In this document: positions 37,880 through 47,423 of the stretch, piece after piece
How the letters are laid out: each line of letters opens with the position of its first letter
Numbering within the stretch: the first letter of the stretch is position 1
NCBI GenBank assembly: GCA_902520355.1
Contig: CABYNK010000002.1
Coordinates: 1 to 47,423 of the forward strand
Source of the DNA: an uncultured Pelagibacteraceae bacterium
GTDB lineage: Bacteria; Pseudomonadota; Alphaproteobacteria; Pelagibacterales; Pelagibacteraceae
Reading direction: 5' to 3'
DNA length: 47,423 nt
Program-made: the position numbers and the translations under genes
The notes under the pieces: generated by a model
Database searches by the model: none
Told to the model about the DNA's origin: nothing
Seen by the model: the letters and a program-made list of their open reading frames with translations, nothing else

Positions 37880-39268
37880 ATGAAATTTCGTAAAGAATTT
37901 GACAGTATTGGATCAATTAATGTTCCTAATGATAAATACTGGGGAGCCTCCACACAAAGATCAAAAAAATATTTCGATATTGGAGATTTTTTAGTAAGAC
38001 CAATTTTAATCAAATCTATAGCAATTATAAAAAAAGCAGCTGCAAAAGTACATTTAAAAGAAAAACAACTTCCACCAAAAATTTCAAATGCAATAATTAC
38101 AGCCTCTAATGAAGTCATTGCTGGAAAACTTGATGAGCACTTTCCGTTAAAAGTTTGGCAAACAGGTTCTGGCACACAGACTAATATGAATGTAAATGAA
38201 GTTATTGCTAATAGAGCCATTGAAAAATTAGGAGGTAAAAAGGGGTCTAAAAAACCTATTCATCCCAATGATCATGTAAATAAATCTCAATCCACAAATG
38301 ATGTTTTTCCAACCGCAATGCATATTGCTATAGCTATTGAAACAAAAAATAAATTGTTGCCATCCCTTAAATTATTAGATCAAGAACTTAAAAAGAAGAT
38401 ATCAAATTTTAAAAATATTATTAAAGTAGGAAGAACTCATTTACAGGACGCAACACCACTTTCTTTAGGTCAAGAATTTTCAGGTTATCAATCTCAAATT
38501 CATGACTGTATTAATAGGATTAGCATGGCTTTAAATGAAATTTATTCTCTTGCACAGGGAGGTACTGCTGTAGGAACTGGAATAAATAGTAAAAAAAATT
38601 TCGATAAAAAAATAATTAATGAAATTAGAAAAATTACAAAACTTCCATTCAAACCTACAAAAAATAAATTTGCAGCTCTTGCTGCACATGATGAAATCGT
38701 AAACTTCTCAGGTACTTTAAATACTGCCGCAGTTAGCTTGATGAAAATTGCCAATGATATTAGATTTCTAGGTTCGGGTCCAAGGGCAGGGTATGGAGAA
38801 TTGATATTGCCAGCAAACGAGCCAGGTTCATCAATAATGCCAGGCAAAGTAAACCCTACTCAATCGGAGGCAGTCACTATGGTTTGTGTAAAAGTAATAG
38901 GTAATCATAACGGAATAACAATGGCTGGATCACATGGGCATTTTGAGTTGAATGTATTTAAGCCTTTAATTGCTCATAATATTTTACAATCTATCAATCT
39001 TTTATCAGACAGTATAAAAAATTTTTCACTTTATTGTATAAGAGGACTAAAAGCCGATAAGATCAAAATAAAAGAATATTTAGATAATTCTTTAATGTTA
39101 GTTACTGCTCTCGCACCACATATTGGTTATGATAACTCAGCTAAAATAGCTAAGCTAGCTCTTAAAAATAAAACAACTCTCAAACATGAGGCGCTTAAAT
39201 CCAAACTTATAAGTGAAAAAGATTACAATAAAATTGTTGACCCAAAAAAAATGATTTATCCTGCATAA
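37880..39268 (+). CDS. fumC: Class II fumarate hydratase
   Basis: 462 residues, full length. Superfamily signature G316-SSIMPGKVNPTQ, catalytic H187 (GRTHLQDATP), fumarase-type SGTQTNMNVNEVIANRA near 97-113 and HPNDHVNKSQSTNDVFPT near 128-145. It interconverts fumarate and malate in the TCA cycle without an Fe-S cluster. Monocistronic; its last 13 bases overlap the convergent AsmA-like gene. Confidence 0.97.
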   Translation: MKFRKEFDSIGSINVPNDKYWGASTQRSKKYFDIGDFLVRPILIKSIAIIKKAAAKVHLKEKQLPPKISNAIITASNEVIAGKLDEHFPLKVWQTGSGTQTNMNVNEVIANRAIEKLGGKKGSKKPIHPNDHVNKSQSTNDVFPTAMHIAIAIETKNKLLPSLKLLDQELKKKISNFKNIIKVGRTHLQDATPLSLGQEFSGYQSQIHDCINRISMALNEIYSLAQGGTAVGTGINSKKNFDKKIINEIRKITKLPFKPTKNKFAALAAHDEIVNFSGTLNTAAVSLMKIANDIRFLGSGPRAGYGELILPANEPGSSIMPGKVNPTQSEAVTMVCVKVIGNHNGITMAGSHGHFELNVFKPLIAHNILQSINLLSDSIKNFSLYCIRGLKADKIKIKEYLDNSLMLVTALAPHIGYDNSAKIAKLALKNKTTLKHEALKSKLISEKDYNKIVDPKKMIYPA

Positions 39269-40821
39269 ATAATAAAAAATTCCTTTATAAAATTTCTTAT
39301 AGTAACTTTATTAAAGGAATTCATTTCACTTTCGTTGTATTGATTTAGAAATTTATCTATTTTTTTTGAAGATTTGTTATCAATTTTTAAATTATTCAAG
39401 GTTAGTTTATCAAGAGTAAGATCATAGACAAAATCTAATTTTATTGTTTCAAAAACATCTCTATAATTTCTTTTTATTTGAAAGTATCTAAAAAATTTCT
39501 CTATATCTTCAAAATTGAAAATAATTTCACCAACTAATTTTTTACCATCTATATCATTTAGGAACTCTATTTCGTTAGATTTTATTAATACAGAGTTATT
39601 CCATTGAGTATTAAAGTTTTTCATTAAGATTCTTCCATCACCCAAGTGTATTTTAGAGACAAAATCTTGTAAGTATTCAAATTTGTCAATTTTATCAATT
39701 TTAATATTTATTGATGCATTTAAATTTGGATTATTTAACAATTCAGAGTCTAATAAATCTATAAGCAAAGACTCACTTTGAAATATTTTTTTTTGACTAA
39801 TATAATTAAAATTAAGATCGGTTGAAAAATAGAATGGTTTAAAATTCACCTCACCCTTGAAATCTTTTTCTGAAGATAAAAAATTTAAAGAGTTATCTTC
39901 AATTACATATCTAAATACATTTCTTTTATTGATTGTAGCAATATCAAAAAAACCACTTATTTTAGCTTCATCATATTCAACAGAAGTTTCAATATCTAAT
40001 CTAATTTTTTTTGAGGATAATTTGATATTTTTATTTTTATCAGAGACATTTTTCAAAATATCTAATTTGAATGGAATATTAAATACTTCAAAATTTGATT
40101 TTACTTTTTGAAAATTATTAACATCATCATAAAAAAAACTAAAATTATTTATTTTTGATAAAAATAATAAATCTTCATTTTGATCTTTATAAAAAAATTT
40201 AGATTTTTTAAAAATAAAATGATTTTCTTTATCAGAACTATTTAAAGCCTTAAGAAAAAAACTAATATTATTTGAGTTGATATTAAATTCTGTATCTTGA
40301 AATACTAAATTTTTTGCTGAGATGTTTTCTGATAAAAAAAAATTATTAAAAGAAATGTAAAACTTTGTATAACCTGATTTAGCTAAAATTTTGTTATTGT
40401 ATTTAATATCTAAATTTTTAGTGTAAAAAAAGGGCCTAGGGAATAATCCGTATTTTACTTTCTCATTAAATACTATGTTAATATCGTATTTATCCGAAAC
40501 TTGATTTATTAAAGAGGTTTTAATTTTATCCTCTTCGTAAAACACTGGAATTAAAAAATAACTAAAAAAAAGTAACACAGAACATGCAACGGAAATGGCT
40601 ACCTTATTATCTAAATAATAAAATTTTTTCTTGCTCTGATTGTATTTCTTTAAATTTCGAATCTTATCAAAAAAACTTTCAATCTTGTTATCTAGATAGT
40701 TAAATTTTTTCTTTATAGGTGCGTGCTTATTAGAACTTTTGAAATTACCAAAAAAATTATCTAATAACGTGTTAATTGGTGATATTATTTTTCGAAACTT
40801 TTTTTTATTAAAATTAAACAT
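39256..40821 (-). CDS. AsmA-like inner-membrane-anchored protein
   Basis: 521 residues. A basic cytoplasmic region (1-70) carries two copies of KKKF-(N/Y)-YLDNK(I/V), 27 residues apart, then a membrane segment (about 75-93). A long Asn/Lys/Phe-rich periplasmic part follows, whose beta-strand-like texture and start (NQVSDKYDINIVFNEKVKYGLFPRPFFYTKNL) resemble AsmA/TamB-family proteins (typical 'G.....P.P...V..V.I'). AsmA-like proteins help lipid transport to the outer membrane. Length and divergence make the call tentative. It is convergent with fumC (13-base overlap) and divergent from the UvrD helicase gene (31-base gap). Confidence 0.62.
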   Translation of the reverse strand: MFNFNKKKFRKIISPINTLLDNFFGNFKSSNKHAPIKKKFNYLDNKIESFFDKIRNLKKYNQSKKKFYYLDNKVAISVACSVLLFFSYFLIPVFYEEDKIKTSLINQVSDKYDINIVFNEKVKYGLFPRPFFYTKNLDIKYNNKILAKSGYTKFYISFNNFFLSENISAKNLVFQDTEFNINSNNISFFLKALNSSDKENHFIFKKSKFFYKDQNEDLLFLSKINNFSFFYDDVNNFQKVKSNFEVFNIPFKLDILKNVSDKNKNIKLSSKKIRLDIETSVEYDEAKISGFFDIATINKRNVFRYVIEDNSLNFLSSEKDFKGEVNFKPFYFSTDLNFNYISQKKIFQSESLLIDLLDSELLNNPNLNASINIKIDKIDKFEYLQDFVSKIHLGDGRILMKNFNTQWNNSVLIKSNEIEFLNDIDGKKLVGEIIFNFEDIEKFFRYFQIKRNYRDVFETIKLDFVYDLTLDKLTLNNLKIDNKSSKKIDKFLNQYNESEMNSFNKVTIRNFIKEFFIIYAG

Positions 40822-40852
40822 AAATTGACTGACTTATAATTAAATTATTCAA

Positions 40853-42889
40853 ATGGTAAACTCTGATTATTTAAAAAATCTTAATGAGGCCCAAAAACAA
40901 GCTGTCTTAGCTTTAGATGGACCATTATTAATAGTTGCTGGAGCTGGATCTGGAAAAACAAAGGTTTTAACAAGTAGAATTGCTCACATAATAAAAAATA
41001 AAAATGCTTTTCCTAATCAAATTCTTGCTGTGACTTTCACAAATAAAGCAGCAAAGGAAATGCAAAACAGAGTATGTAAAATTCTAGGATCTTCTGCAGT
41101 TGGTTTATCTTGGCTGGGAACATTTCACTCAATATGCGCAAAATTACTTAGAAAGCATGCTCCAGCAGTAAATTTAAATTCAAATTTTACAATTATTGAT
41201 ACTGACGATCAAATCAGATTGATTAAGAATATTTGTAAAGCAGAAAATATAGATGTCAAACAACTGGCTCCCAGATATGTTATTGCAATTATTGATAAGT
41301 GGAAAAATAAAGGCCTATATCCAAGTGAAGTGAAAATTAATTCTAAAGATATTCATGAAAAAACGATCTTACCTGTTTATAAAATTTACCAACAAAAGTT
41401 GATTGAGTTGAATGCTTGTGATTTTGGAGATCTAATCTTACATTCAGTTAAAATTTTGGAAAAAAATAAAGATATAAGAGACATTTATTCAAAAAATTTC
41501 AAATACATTCTTGTTGATGAATATCAAGATACGAATTTTATACAAAGTCGATGGCTTAATTTATTAGCAGAAAAAAATAAGAATATATGTTGTGTAGGAG
41601 ATGATGATCAATCAATTTATAGTTGGAGAGGAGCTGAAATTAAAAATTTTCTAGATTTTGATAAGATTTACGAAAATACAAAAATAATAAGGCTAGAGGA
41701 GAATTATAGATCCTCAAAAAATATTTTATCTGTAGCCTCATCGTTAATCTCCAATAATCAGAATAGAGTTGGTAAAACTTTAAAATCTACAATGGATGAA
41801 GGAGACTTAATAAAATTAAATTGTTTTAAGAATGGAAAAGATGAAGCAATAGGGATTTCAGATGAAGTAGAGCAAATTAAAAAGAAATATTCACTGAATA
41901 ATATGGCAATTTTAGTTAGAGCTATTTTTCAAACAAGGGAATTTGAAGAACGATTTTTAAAGATTGGTATGCCTTATCGAATTTTAGGAGGAATTAAATT
42001 TTATGAGAGAGCAGAAATAAAAGATTGTGTAGCTTATTTAAGGTTAATTAACCAAGAAAAAGATGATCTAGCTTTTGAAAGAATAGTAAATAATCCTAAA
42101 AGGTCTATCGGTGAAAGCACAATTAAAATAATACACGAATACTCAAAAAAAAATAAGATTAGTTTAGAGAGTTCATCAAGAAAAATGATAGAGCAAAATT
42201 TGATAAAACCAAAAGCAAAAATAGGTTTGAATTTATTTTTAGATTTAATTTCTAAATGGAGGAATGATTTGAAAATAAAAAATTTTAATCATGTAAAATT
42301 ATTACAAATTCTTTTGGATGAGTCTGGATACTCTGCAATGTTAAAAAATAAAAAGGATCTTGAGAACGAAAATCGCTTGGAAAACATTAAAGAATTATTA
42401 AGTGCCATGAAAGAGTTTGATAACTTAGAGAGTTTTTTAGATCATGTGTCTCTTGCAACTTCTATTGATCAAGATTGGGAGGGTGAAAAAATCAATATGA
42501 TGACTATGCATGCTGCCAAAGGATTAGAATTCGATGTAGTTTTTTTACCTGGTTGGGAAGAAGGACTATTTCCTCATCAAAAATCAATTGAGGAAAAAGG
42601 ACAAAATGGTTTAGAAGAGGAAAGAAGATTAGCTTATGTGGGAATAACTAGGGCTAAAAGAAATGCAATTATCTCATTTTCAATGAATAGGTTTTATCAA
42701 GGTGATTGGATAGATAGCATGGCATCAAGATTTATTGATGAACTTCCAGAAAATATTTTAGAAAAAAATTCATATTTTGATGAAAGCAAAGATACATTTG
42801 AAGAATTTGAATTTAATCAAGATTTTGAATTAGACGATGATTCTACAAGAAGTCCTGGTTGGATTCGATACCAAAAGAGAATTAAATGA
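40853..42889 (+). CDS. uvrD: UvrD/PcrA-type superfamily 1 DNA helicase
   Basis: 678 residues. All SF1A motifs are visible: LNEAQKQAV (Q motif), AGAGSGKT 29-36 (I), AVTFTNKAAKEM (Ia), LVDEYQDT near 220 (II), DDDQSIYSWRGA (III), RLEENYRSS (IV), NMMTMHAAKGLEFDVVF (V) and RRLAYVGITRAK (VI). A 3'-5' helicase used in excision and mismatch repair. It could be UvrD or PcrA/Rep. A TATAAT lies at 40835-40840 in the short divergent gap. Its stop overlaps the next start by 4 bases (ATGA). Confidence 0.94.
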   Translation: MVNSDYLKNLNEAQKQAVLALDGPLLIVAGAGSGKTKVLTSRIAHIIKNKNAFPNQILAVTFTNKAAKEMQNRVCKILGSSAVGLSWLGTFHSICAKLLRKHAPAVNLNSNFTIIDTDDQIRLIKNICKAENIDVKQLAPRYVIAIIDKWKNKGLYPSEVKINSKDIHEKTILPVYKIYQQKLIELNACDFGDLILHSVKILEKNKDIRDIYSKNFKYILVDEYQDTNFIQSRWLNLLAEKNKNICCVGDDDQSIYSWRGAEIKNFLDFDKIYENTKIIRLEENYRSSKNILSVASSLISNNQNRVGKTLKSTMDEGDLIKLNCFKNGKDEAIGISDEVEQIKKKYSLNNMAILVRAIFQTREFEERFLKIGMPYRILGGIKFYERAEIKDCVAYLRLINQEKDDLAFERIVNNPKRSIGESTIKIIHEYSKKNKISLESSSRKMIEQNLIKPKAKIGLNLFLDLISKWRNDLKIKNFNHVKLLQILLDESGYSAMLKNKKDLENENRLENIKELLSAMKEFDNLESFLDHVSLATSIDQDWEGEKINMMTMHAAKGLEFDVVFLPGWEEGLFPHQKSIEEKGQNGLEEERRLAYVGITRAKRNAIISFSMNRFYQGDWIDSMASRFIDELPENILEKNSYFDESKDTFEEFEFNQDFELDDDSTRSPGWIRYQKRIK

Positions 42890-44583
42890 TAAAAAAGAGA
42901 ATAAATAAACTCAGAAGTCAATTTATAAAATATGGAATTGATGGGTATGTTGTGCCAAAAAATGATGAATTTTTCTCCGAATATTCTAATAAAGATCGAC
43001 TTAAATTTATTACAAACTTTACAGGATCTGCAGGTTGTGCAGTAATTTTGAAAAGCAGAAATTACCTATTTGTTGATGGAAGATATACGATCCAAAGTAA
43101 AATCGAAAGTGGTAAGGATTTTAAAATTTTGGATTATTCAAAAATTATTAATACAAGTGTTTTTAAAAATTTAAATTTAGGAATTGATCCTACATTGTTT
43201 ACCTCAAATCAAATTAAAAAATTTTTTTTAAAAAATAATAAAATTACTATCATAAAAGAAAATCTTGTTGATAAAATTTCGAAAATACAGAATAAAAAAG
43301 AATCCTCTTTTTACTCAATTGATAAAACCATAGCTGGTGAAGGCTATCACAATAAAGTTTCTAGAGTTTCATCTTTTCTAAAAAGAAATAAGTATGATTA
43401 TTTATTTATTACAGCACCAGAAAATGTTGCATGGCTATTGAATATTAGGGGATACGATAGTCCAACAAGCCCAATACCAAATAGTAATCTTTTACTTACA
43501 AAAGAAAAACGTGTTTTCTTAATTGTTGAAAAGAATAAGACAACAAAACTTTTAAGTGAGAAAAAACTTAAACAAAACCAGATAATTGATCCAAGATATA
43601 TTCTAAATTTTTTTAATAGAATGAAAAAGGGAACCATTTTAATAGATGAAAAAACATGTTCTTTATATTTGGAAAAAGTAATAGAAAAAAAATTTAAAAT
43701 AACAAAAAAAGAAGACCCTATTTATATTCTTAAGTCTATAAAAAATAATATTGAAATCAAAAATATGATTAACACTCATGTTATAGATGGAATTGCATTA
43801 ACTAAATTTATTTACTGGATAAAAAATTTAAAAAAGTTGAATATAACTGAAGTTGATGCTCAAAAAAAATTAGAAAAAATTAGGAGAATGAATTCAAAAT
43901 ATTTATTTCCAAGTTTCAATACAATTGCAGGAAGTGGAAAAAATGGAGCAATAGTCCATTACAGAGCTACGAAAAATAATACGAAACTCTTAAAAAGAAA
44001 TGAAATATTCCTATGTGACTCTGGAGGTCAATATAAATTTGGTACAACAGATGTTACAAGAACTATCTGTTTTGGAAATCAAAATAAAAATATAAAAAAT
44101 ATTTTTACAAATGTTTTAAAAGGACATATTGCTGTTGCTCAAACTGACCTTAATAAAAAAAAAATTGGAAAACTCATTGACAAAGATGCAAGAAAATTTC
44201 TTAAAAAAGACGGTTTAGATTATAGTCATGGCACAGGACATGGAGTTGGTTTTTTTCTTAATGTCCACGAGGGACCTCAAGCTATCTCAAAATCAAATTC
44301 AGTAAGAATTCAAAAAGGTATGATACTTAGTAATGAACCAGGTTATTATAAAAAGGATAAATTTGGAATTCGCATTGAAAACTTAGTATATGTAAAAAAA
44401 ATTGGAAGAAAGCTGACATTCGAGAATTTAACTTTGGCTCCAATAGAAAAAGAGTTAATAAATTTTAACCTTTTAACTAAACAAGAAAAAAATTATCTTT
44501 TTAATTATCACCTCAAAGTTTACTCAAAAATATCCCCATTTTTAAACAGAAATGAAAAAAAATGGTTAGCAAGTTTTATTTAA
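42886..44583 (+). CDS. M24 Xaa-Pro aminopeptidase (aminopeptidase P)
   Basis: 565 residues. This is the long three-domain form: two creatinase-like N-terminal domains (about 1-290) and the pita-bread catalytic domain. Metal ligands are visible: two Asp in CDSGGQYKFGTTDVTRT, His in SHGTGHGVGFFLNVHEGP, and Glu residues in SNEPGYY and GIRIEN. It removes N-terminal residues before proline; no signal peptide, so cytoplasmic. The start overlaps the uvrD stop (ATGA) and its 3' end overlaps convergent ligA by 8 bases. Confidence 0.94.
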   Translation: MIKKRINKLRSQFIKYGIDGYVVPKNDEFFSEYSNKDRLKFITNFTGSAGCAVILKSRNYLFVDGRYTIQSKIESGKDFKILDYSKIINTSVFKNLNLGIDPTLFTSNQIKKFFLKNNKITIIKENLVDKISKIQNKKESSFYSIDKTIAGEGYHNKVSRVSSFLKRNKYDYLFITAPENVAWLLNIRGYDSPTSPIPNSNLLLTKEKRVFLIVEKNKTTKLLSEKKLKQNQIIDPRYILNFFNRMKKGTILIDEKTCSLYLEKVIEKKFKITKKEDPIYILKSIKNNIEIKNMINTHVIDGIALTKFIYWIKNLKKLNITEVDAQKKLEKIRRMNSKYLFPSFNTIAGSGKNGAIVHYRATKNNTKLLKRNEIFLCDSGGQYKFGTTDVTRTICFGNQNKNIKNIFTNVLKGHIAVAQTDLNKKKIGKLIDKDARKFLKKDGLDYSHGTGHGVGFFLNVHEGPQAISKSNSVRIQKGMILSNEPGYYKKDKFGIRIENLVYVKKIGRKLTFENLTLAPIEKELINFNLLTKQEKNYLFNYHLKVYSKISPFLNRNEKKWLASFI

Positions 44584-46597
44584 GCATCTTTAACCAAGTG
44601 GACTGGTCTAAAATTTTTACACCCAAGTTTTTTGCTGCATCAACTTTCCTATTAGTTGGTTTTTCACCAATGATAAGATAATCAAGTTTTTTCGTAACAT
44701 TGCTAACTATTGATCCCGAATTTTTCTCTATTAATGATTTTGCCTCAGAACGGCTCATGTTTGATAGTTTACCTGTAAACATAAATGTTTTATTGTTTAA
44801 TGAACCACCAGCTTTAGGTGCTTCTGCGTCTTTTACCTCAAGTAATTCATCCAAATTTTTCAACACTTTAAAATTTGTATCGTTGTTAAAAAAATTTTTA
44901 ATTGAATTAATCTGAGTTTCACCTATTCCATCTATATTCATTAGATCATCAAAATTACTTTTTTTTGAGAGCGCTAAAAAATTTTTAAGCGATTTTAAGT
45001 TCTTAGATATGATTTTAGCATTTTCTAAGCCAATATGCCTAATGCCCAAGGCATAGACAAATTTTTCAAAAGAAATTTTTTTTCTTGAATTTATTGAATA
45101 TTTTAAATTAGCAACGGATTGTTTGCCCCACCCATCCAAACTTTCTATTTTCTTAAAATCAAGTTTAAATATATCTGGGGGAAGTTTGATTAAATTCAAA
45201 TTCCAAAAATTCTCAACTATCTTTTTACCAAAACCCTCGATGTTAAAAGCTTCTTTTGAGACAAAATGTTTAATTTTTTCTATAGACATTTTTTTACACT
45301 CATATCCTTCACTCGAGCATCTTCTTACTGCATCCTCCTTTTTAGTTGTAAAGTTAAAATCTTTAATAGTTTTTGAACCACAAGATGGACATGTAAGAGG
45401 AAAATCAAATTTTTTTGAATCTTTATTCCTCATCTTTAAATCCACAGAAATTACATGTGGTATTACATCGCCAGCTCTTTCAATTAAAACTGTATCATTC
45501 ACTCTTATGTCTTTTCTATTTATTTCTTCCTCATTATGTAAAGTTGCATTAGAAACAACTACTCCTCCGATATTTACTGGATTGATTTTTGCTACTGGTG
45601 TTAATGCTCCAGTTCTGCCAATTTGAATTTCAATATCTTTTATTTTTGAAATTCCGCTATTGGCTGAAAATTTATGAGCAATAGCCCATCTTGGAGCATT
45701 AGCAACGTTCCCTAATCTTTTTTGTAATTGAAAATTATTAACTTTATAAACGATCCCATCAATATCAAAATCAATATCGTCTCTTTTTTTTTCAATTTCA
45801 TGATAATTGATCATTAAATTCCCTATTTTTTCTAAAGTTTTATTTAAAGGATTAGTTTTAAAACCCCATTCCTTTAAATTTTTTAAATATTCATTTTGTG
45901 ATGTAGCTTTCAAACCTTGCTCATATCCAAAGGTATAAGCAATAAATTTTAAAGGAATTTTTTTTGTTTCTTTGGGGTCTTTCTGCCTTAAAGATCCAGA
46001 GGCTGCATTTCTTGGATTAGCAAACTTATTTTTTAATTTCTCAAAATCACTATTTTGTATAAATACTTCACCTCTTATATCAATTTCTTTTGGAAAATTT
46101 TTTGATTTTATGAGATATGGAATATCTTTAATTGTTTTCAAATTTTCAGTAATATCCTCTCCCTCTTTTCCATCACCCCTAGACAAACCAGTAATAAATT
46201 TTCCATTTTTGTAAATTAAAGAGGCTGATATACCATCAATTTTAGGCTCTGCGCTGTATATTATATTGAAATTCTTGTCTTCATTTAAAAAATTTAAAAT
46301 CTTTTTTTCAAAATTTATCAAATCATTTTCATCAAAAGCATTGCCCAAAGAAAGCATTGGAACTGAATGTTTTACTTTTTTAAAAACTTTTGATGGTTTA
46401 AAACCTACTGAATTGGATGGAGAATTAGTATTATTTAGATATTTATATTTTTGCTCTAATTTAATTATTTCTAACTTTAATTCATCAAATTCTTTATCAC
46501 TGATTAAAGGATTATTTAAATCATAATAATGCTTATTATGTTTTTGAAATAGTCTTATCTTTTGTAAGTATTTTTGATTAATCTTATCATTGGGCAT
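44576..46597 (-). CDS. ligA: NAD+-dependent DNA ligase LigA
   Basis: 673 residues, full length. Ia domain 1-65, adenylation domain with active-site lysine K119 in AEPKIDG, then OB fold, a four-cysteine zinc finger (CPSCG ... C ... GYEC near 400-430), helix-hairpin-helix repeats and a C-terminal BRCT domain (about 595-673, FMFTGKLSNMSRSEAK). It seals nicks in replication and repair. It starts 3 bases after bamD stops, so the two are likely co-transcribed. Confidence 0.97.
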   Translation of the reverse strand: MPNDKINQKYLQKIRLFQKHNKHYYDLNNPLISDKEFDELKLEIIKLEQKYKYLNNTNSPSNSVGFKPSKVFKKVKHSVPMLSLGNAFDENDLINFEKKILNFLNEDKNFNIIYSAEPKIDGISASLIYKNGKFITGLSRGDGKEGEDITENLKTIKDIPYLIKSKNFPKEIDIRGEVFIQNSDFEKLKNKFANPRNAASGSLRQKDPKETKKIPLKFIAYTFGYEQGLKATSQNEYLKNLKEWGFKTNPLNKTLEKIGNLMINYHEIEKKRDDIDFDIDGIVYKVNNFQLQKRLGNVANAPRWAIAHKFSANSGISKIKDIEIQIGRTGALTPVAKINPVNIGGVVVSNATLHNEEEINRKDIRVNDTVLIERAGDVIPHVISVDLKMRNKDSKKFDFPLTCPSCGSKTIKDFNFTTKKEDAVRRCSSEGYECKKMSIEKIKHFVSKEAFNIEGFGKKIVENFWNLNLIKLPPDIFKLDFKKIESLDGWGKQSVANLKYSINSRKKISFEKFVYALGIRHIGLENAKIISKNLKSLKNFLALSKKSNFDDLMNIDGIGETQINSIKNFFNNDTNFKVLKNLDELLEVKDAEAPKAGGSLNNKTFMFTGKLSNMSRSEAKSLIEKNSGSIVSNVTKKLDYLIIGEKPTNRKVDAAKNLGVKILDQSTWLKMLK

Positions 46598-46600
46598 TTT

Positions 46601-47423
46601 TTAAAAAAGACTCTTAATTTTACTTAAAATTTTACTTTTTTCTTTTCTTTTTTCAGGAACTGTAATTTCATATTTTCTATTAAAAATTTTATAAGTTTCT
46701 TTATACCATTCTCCTGAATTATAATTATAACCTAACAATGATGCATATTTTAGTGACTCTTCCTCCATACCTAATTTGTAATAAATTTCTACCAATCTAT
46801 GTATTGCTTCTTCAACGTGAATTGTAGTTTCATATTCTTTTAAAACATTCTTAAACCTATTAAGAGCAGGTATCCATTTTTTTTTCTTAATATAATGTCT
46901 ACCAATATAGACCTCTTTTGCAGCAAGAATATCATTAATTAAATCAATTTTAAATTTTGCATCGTAAGCATAATCAGTGTTAGGAAAATTTTTAATTACA
47001 TAATTGAATTCATTTTTTGATAAAATTAAAGGTGCTAAATCTTTTTTTTCACCCTCAATAGTTTCATAATAACAAATCGCTAAAAGATAATGTGCATAAG
47101 CCTTATTTGTATCATTAGGATAAGTTTTAAAATATCTTTTGATATTATCGATAGCCAAACTATAATAACTTTGCATGTAATAAGAGTAGGAAGCCATTAA
47201 AACTGATTTAGGTGCCCATTGCGATTGTGGAAGTAGAATTTCAGCTTCTAAAAATTTTTTACTTGAAGCAAAGTAATCACCAATTTCAAATAAATCCATA
47301 CCTTTCTCATATGCTGATATCATCTCTATTTTTTGATCAGTCTCTTTTATTAATTTTATATTTTCAGTTTCTTTACTGCACGAATAGAAAAATATTAGAG
47401 CAAAAATAATTAAAACTATTTTG
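46601..47423 (-). CDS. bamD: Outer-membrane assembly lipoprotein BamD, 5' end cut by window edge
   Basis: The frame is open past 47323 to the window edge (47422), so the internal ATG at 47323 is not the start. The edge codons read KIVLIIFALIFFYSC, a lipoprotein signal peptide with lipobox Cys encoded at 47378-47380; the start codon should lie a few bases beyond. TPR-like helices follow (ISAYEKGMDLFEIGDYFAS, PKSVLMASYSYY, ...). Residues such as NDTNKAYAHYLLAICYYE match the BamD/ComL/YfiO family (about 240-280 residues). It binds BamA and BamC and helps insert beta-barrels. It is immediately upstream of ligA. Confidence 0.9.
   Translation of the reverse strand, partial: KIVLIIFALIFFYSCSKETENIKLIKETDQKIEMISAYEKGMDLFEIGDYFASSKKFLEAEILLPQSQWAPKSVLMASYSYYMQSYYSLAIDNIKRYFKTYPNDTNKAYAHYLLAICYYETIEGEKKDLAPLILSKNEFNYVIKNFPNTDYAYDAKFKIDLINDILAAKEVYIGRHYIKKKKWIPALNRFKNVLKEYETTIHVEEAIHRLVEIYYKLGMEEESLKYASLLGYNYNSGEWYKETYKIFNRKYEITVPEKRKEKSKILSKIKSLF

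Noticed and set aside
39278-39321. 10-bp inverted repeat AATTCCTTTA/TAAAGGAATT as a terminator for fumC or the AsmA-like gene
   Set aside because: For fumC no T-tract follows it; for the minus-strand gene the T-tract would end the RNA before its own stop codon. Probably chance or coding-driven.
46601-47323. BamD starting at the ATG at 47323
   Set aside because: The frame continues upstream into a lipoprotein signal peptide with a lipobox Cys (47378-47380), so this ATG is internal.

Overview
The window looks like a stretch of chromosome from a SAR11-type marine alphaproteobacterium (Pelagibacterales, 'Candidatus Pelagibacter'-like). The reasons are very AT-rich DNA, spacers of a few bases or overlapping genes almost everywhere, a circularly permuted (two-piece) tmRNA gene of the alphaproteobacterial kind, ThyX, and a tight ilvB-ilvH-ilvC / leuA / mreBCD-mrdA-rodA run. 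The lineage is inferred from content and codon habit; no rRNA gene is present to confirm it.

Bases 1-31756 are all transcribed leftwards. Read in that direction, the order is: the membrane protease regulator pair hflK-hflC with a DUF2065 membrane protein and a DegP/DegQ protease; miaA; branched-chain amino acid genes ilvB(I)-ilvH-ilvC-leuA; the rod-shape set mreB-mreC-mreD-mrdA-rodA; a five-gene metabolic cassette (FAD amino-acid dehydrogenase, DMT transporter, D-2-hydroxyacid dehydrogenase, HDAC-fold amidohydrolase, msrB); a small membrane-anchored unknown; an autotransporter; and a type IV pilus block (pilT, a FimT/FimU-like pilin, pilV, pilW, pilX, a secreted unknown, and a very long pilY1 that runs off the left edge).

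At 31808 the strand switches. A Mrp/ApbC ATPase is followed by a small surface-glycan cassette: a multi-pass membrane protein, a DegT-family sugar aminotransferase and, facing them, a polyprenol-type GT2 glycosyltransferase. Next come thyX, a permuted tmRNA gene (about 37189-37450, tag ANESYALAA) and a MazG-like NTP pyrophosphohydrolase. The right end holds fumC, an AsmA-like membrane protein, a UvrD/PcrA helicase, an M24 aminopeptidase P, NAD+-dependent ligA and the 3' part of bamD, whose start lies just outside the window.

The least ordinary items are: the tmRNA, which has visible acceptor stem with G3-U70, pseudoknot, tag and promoter, and which overlaps a false 5' extension of thyX; a PilY1 whose von Willebrand A domain seems to be split by about 360 residues of propeller-like sequence; the unknown secreted gene lodged between pilX and pilY1; and a MreC with an extra periplasmic coiled coil ending in a paired-cysteine motif. 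I saw no CRISPR array, IS element, prophage, rRNA or conventional tRNA gene.
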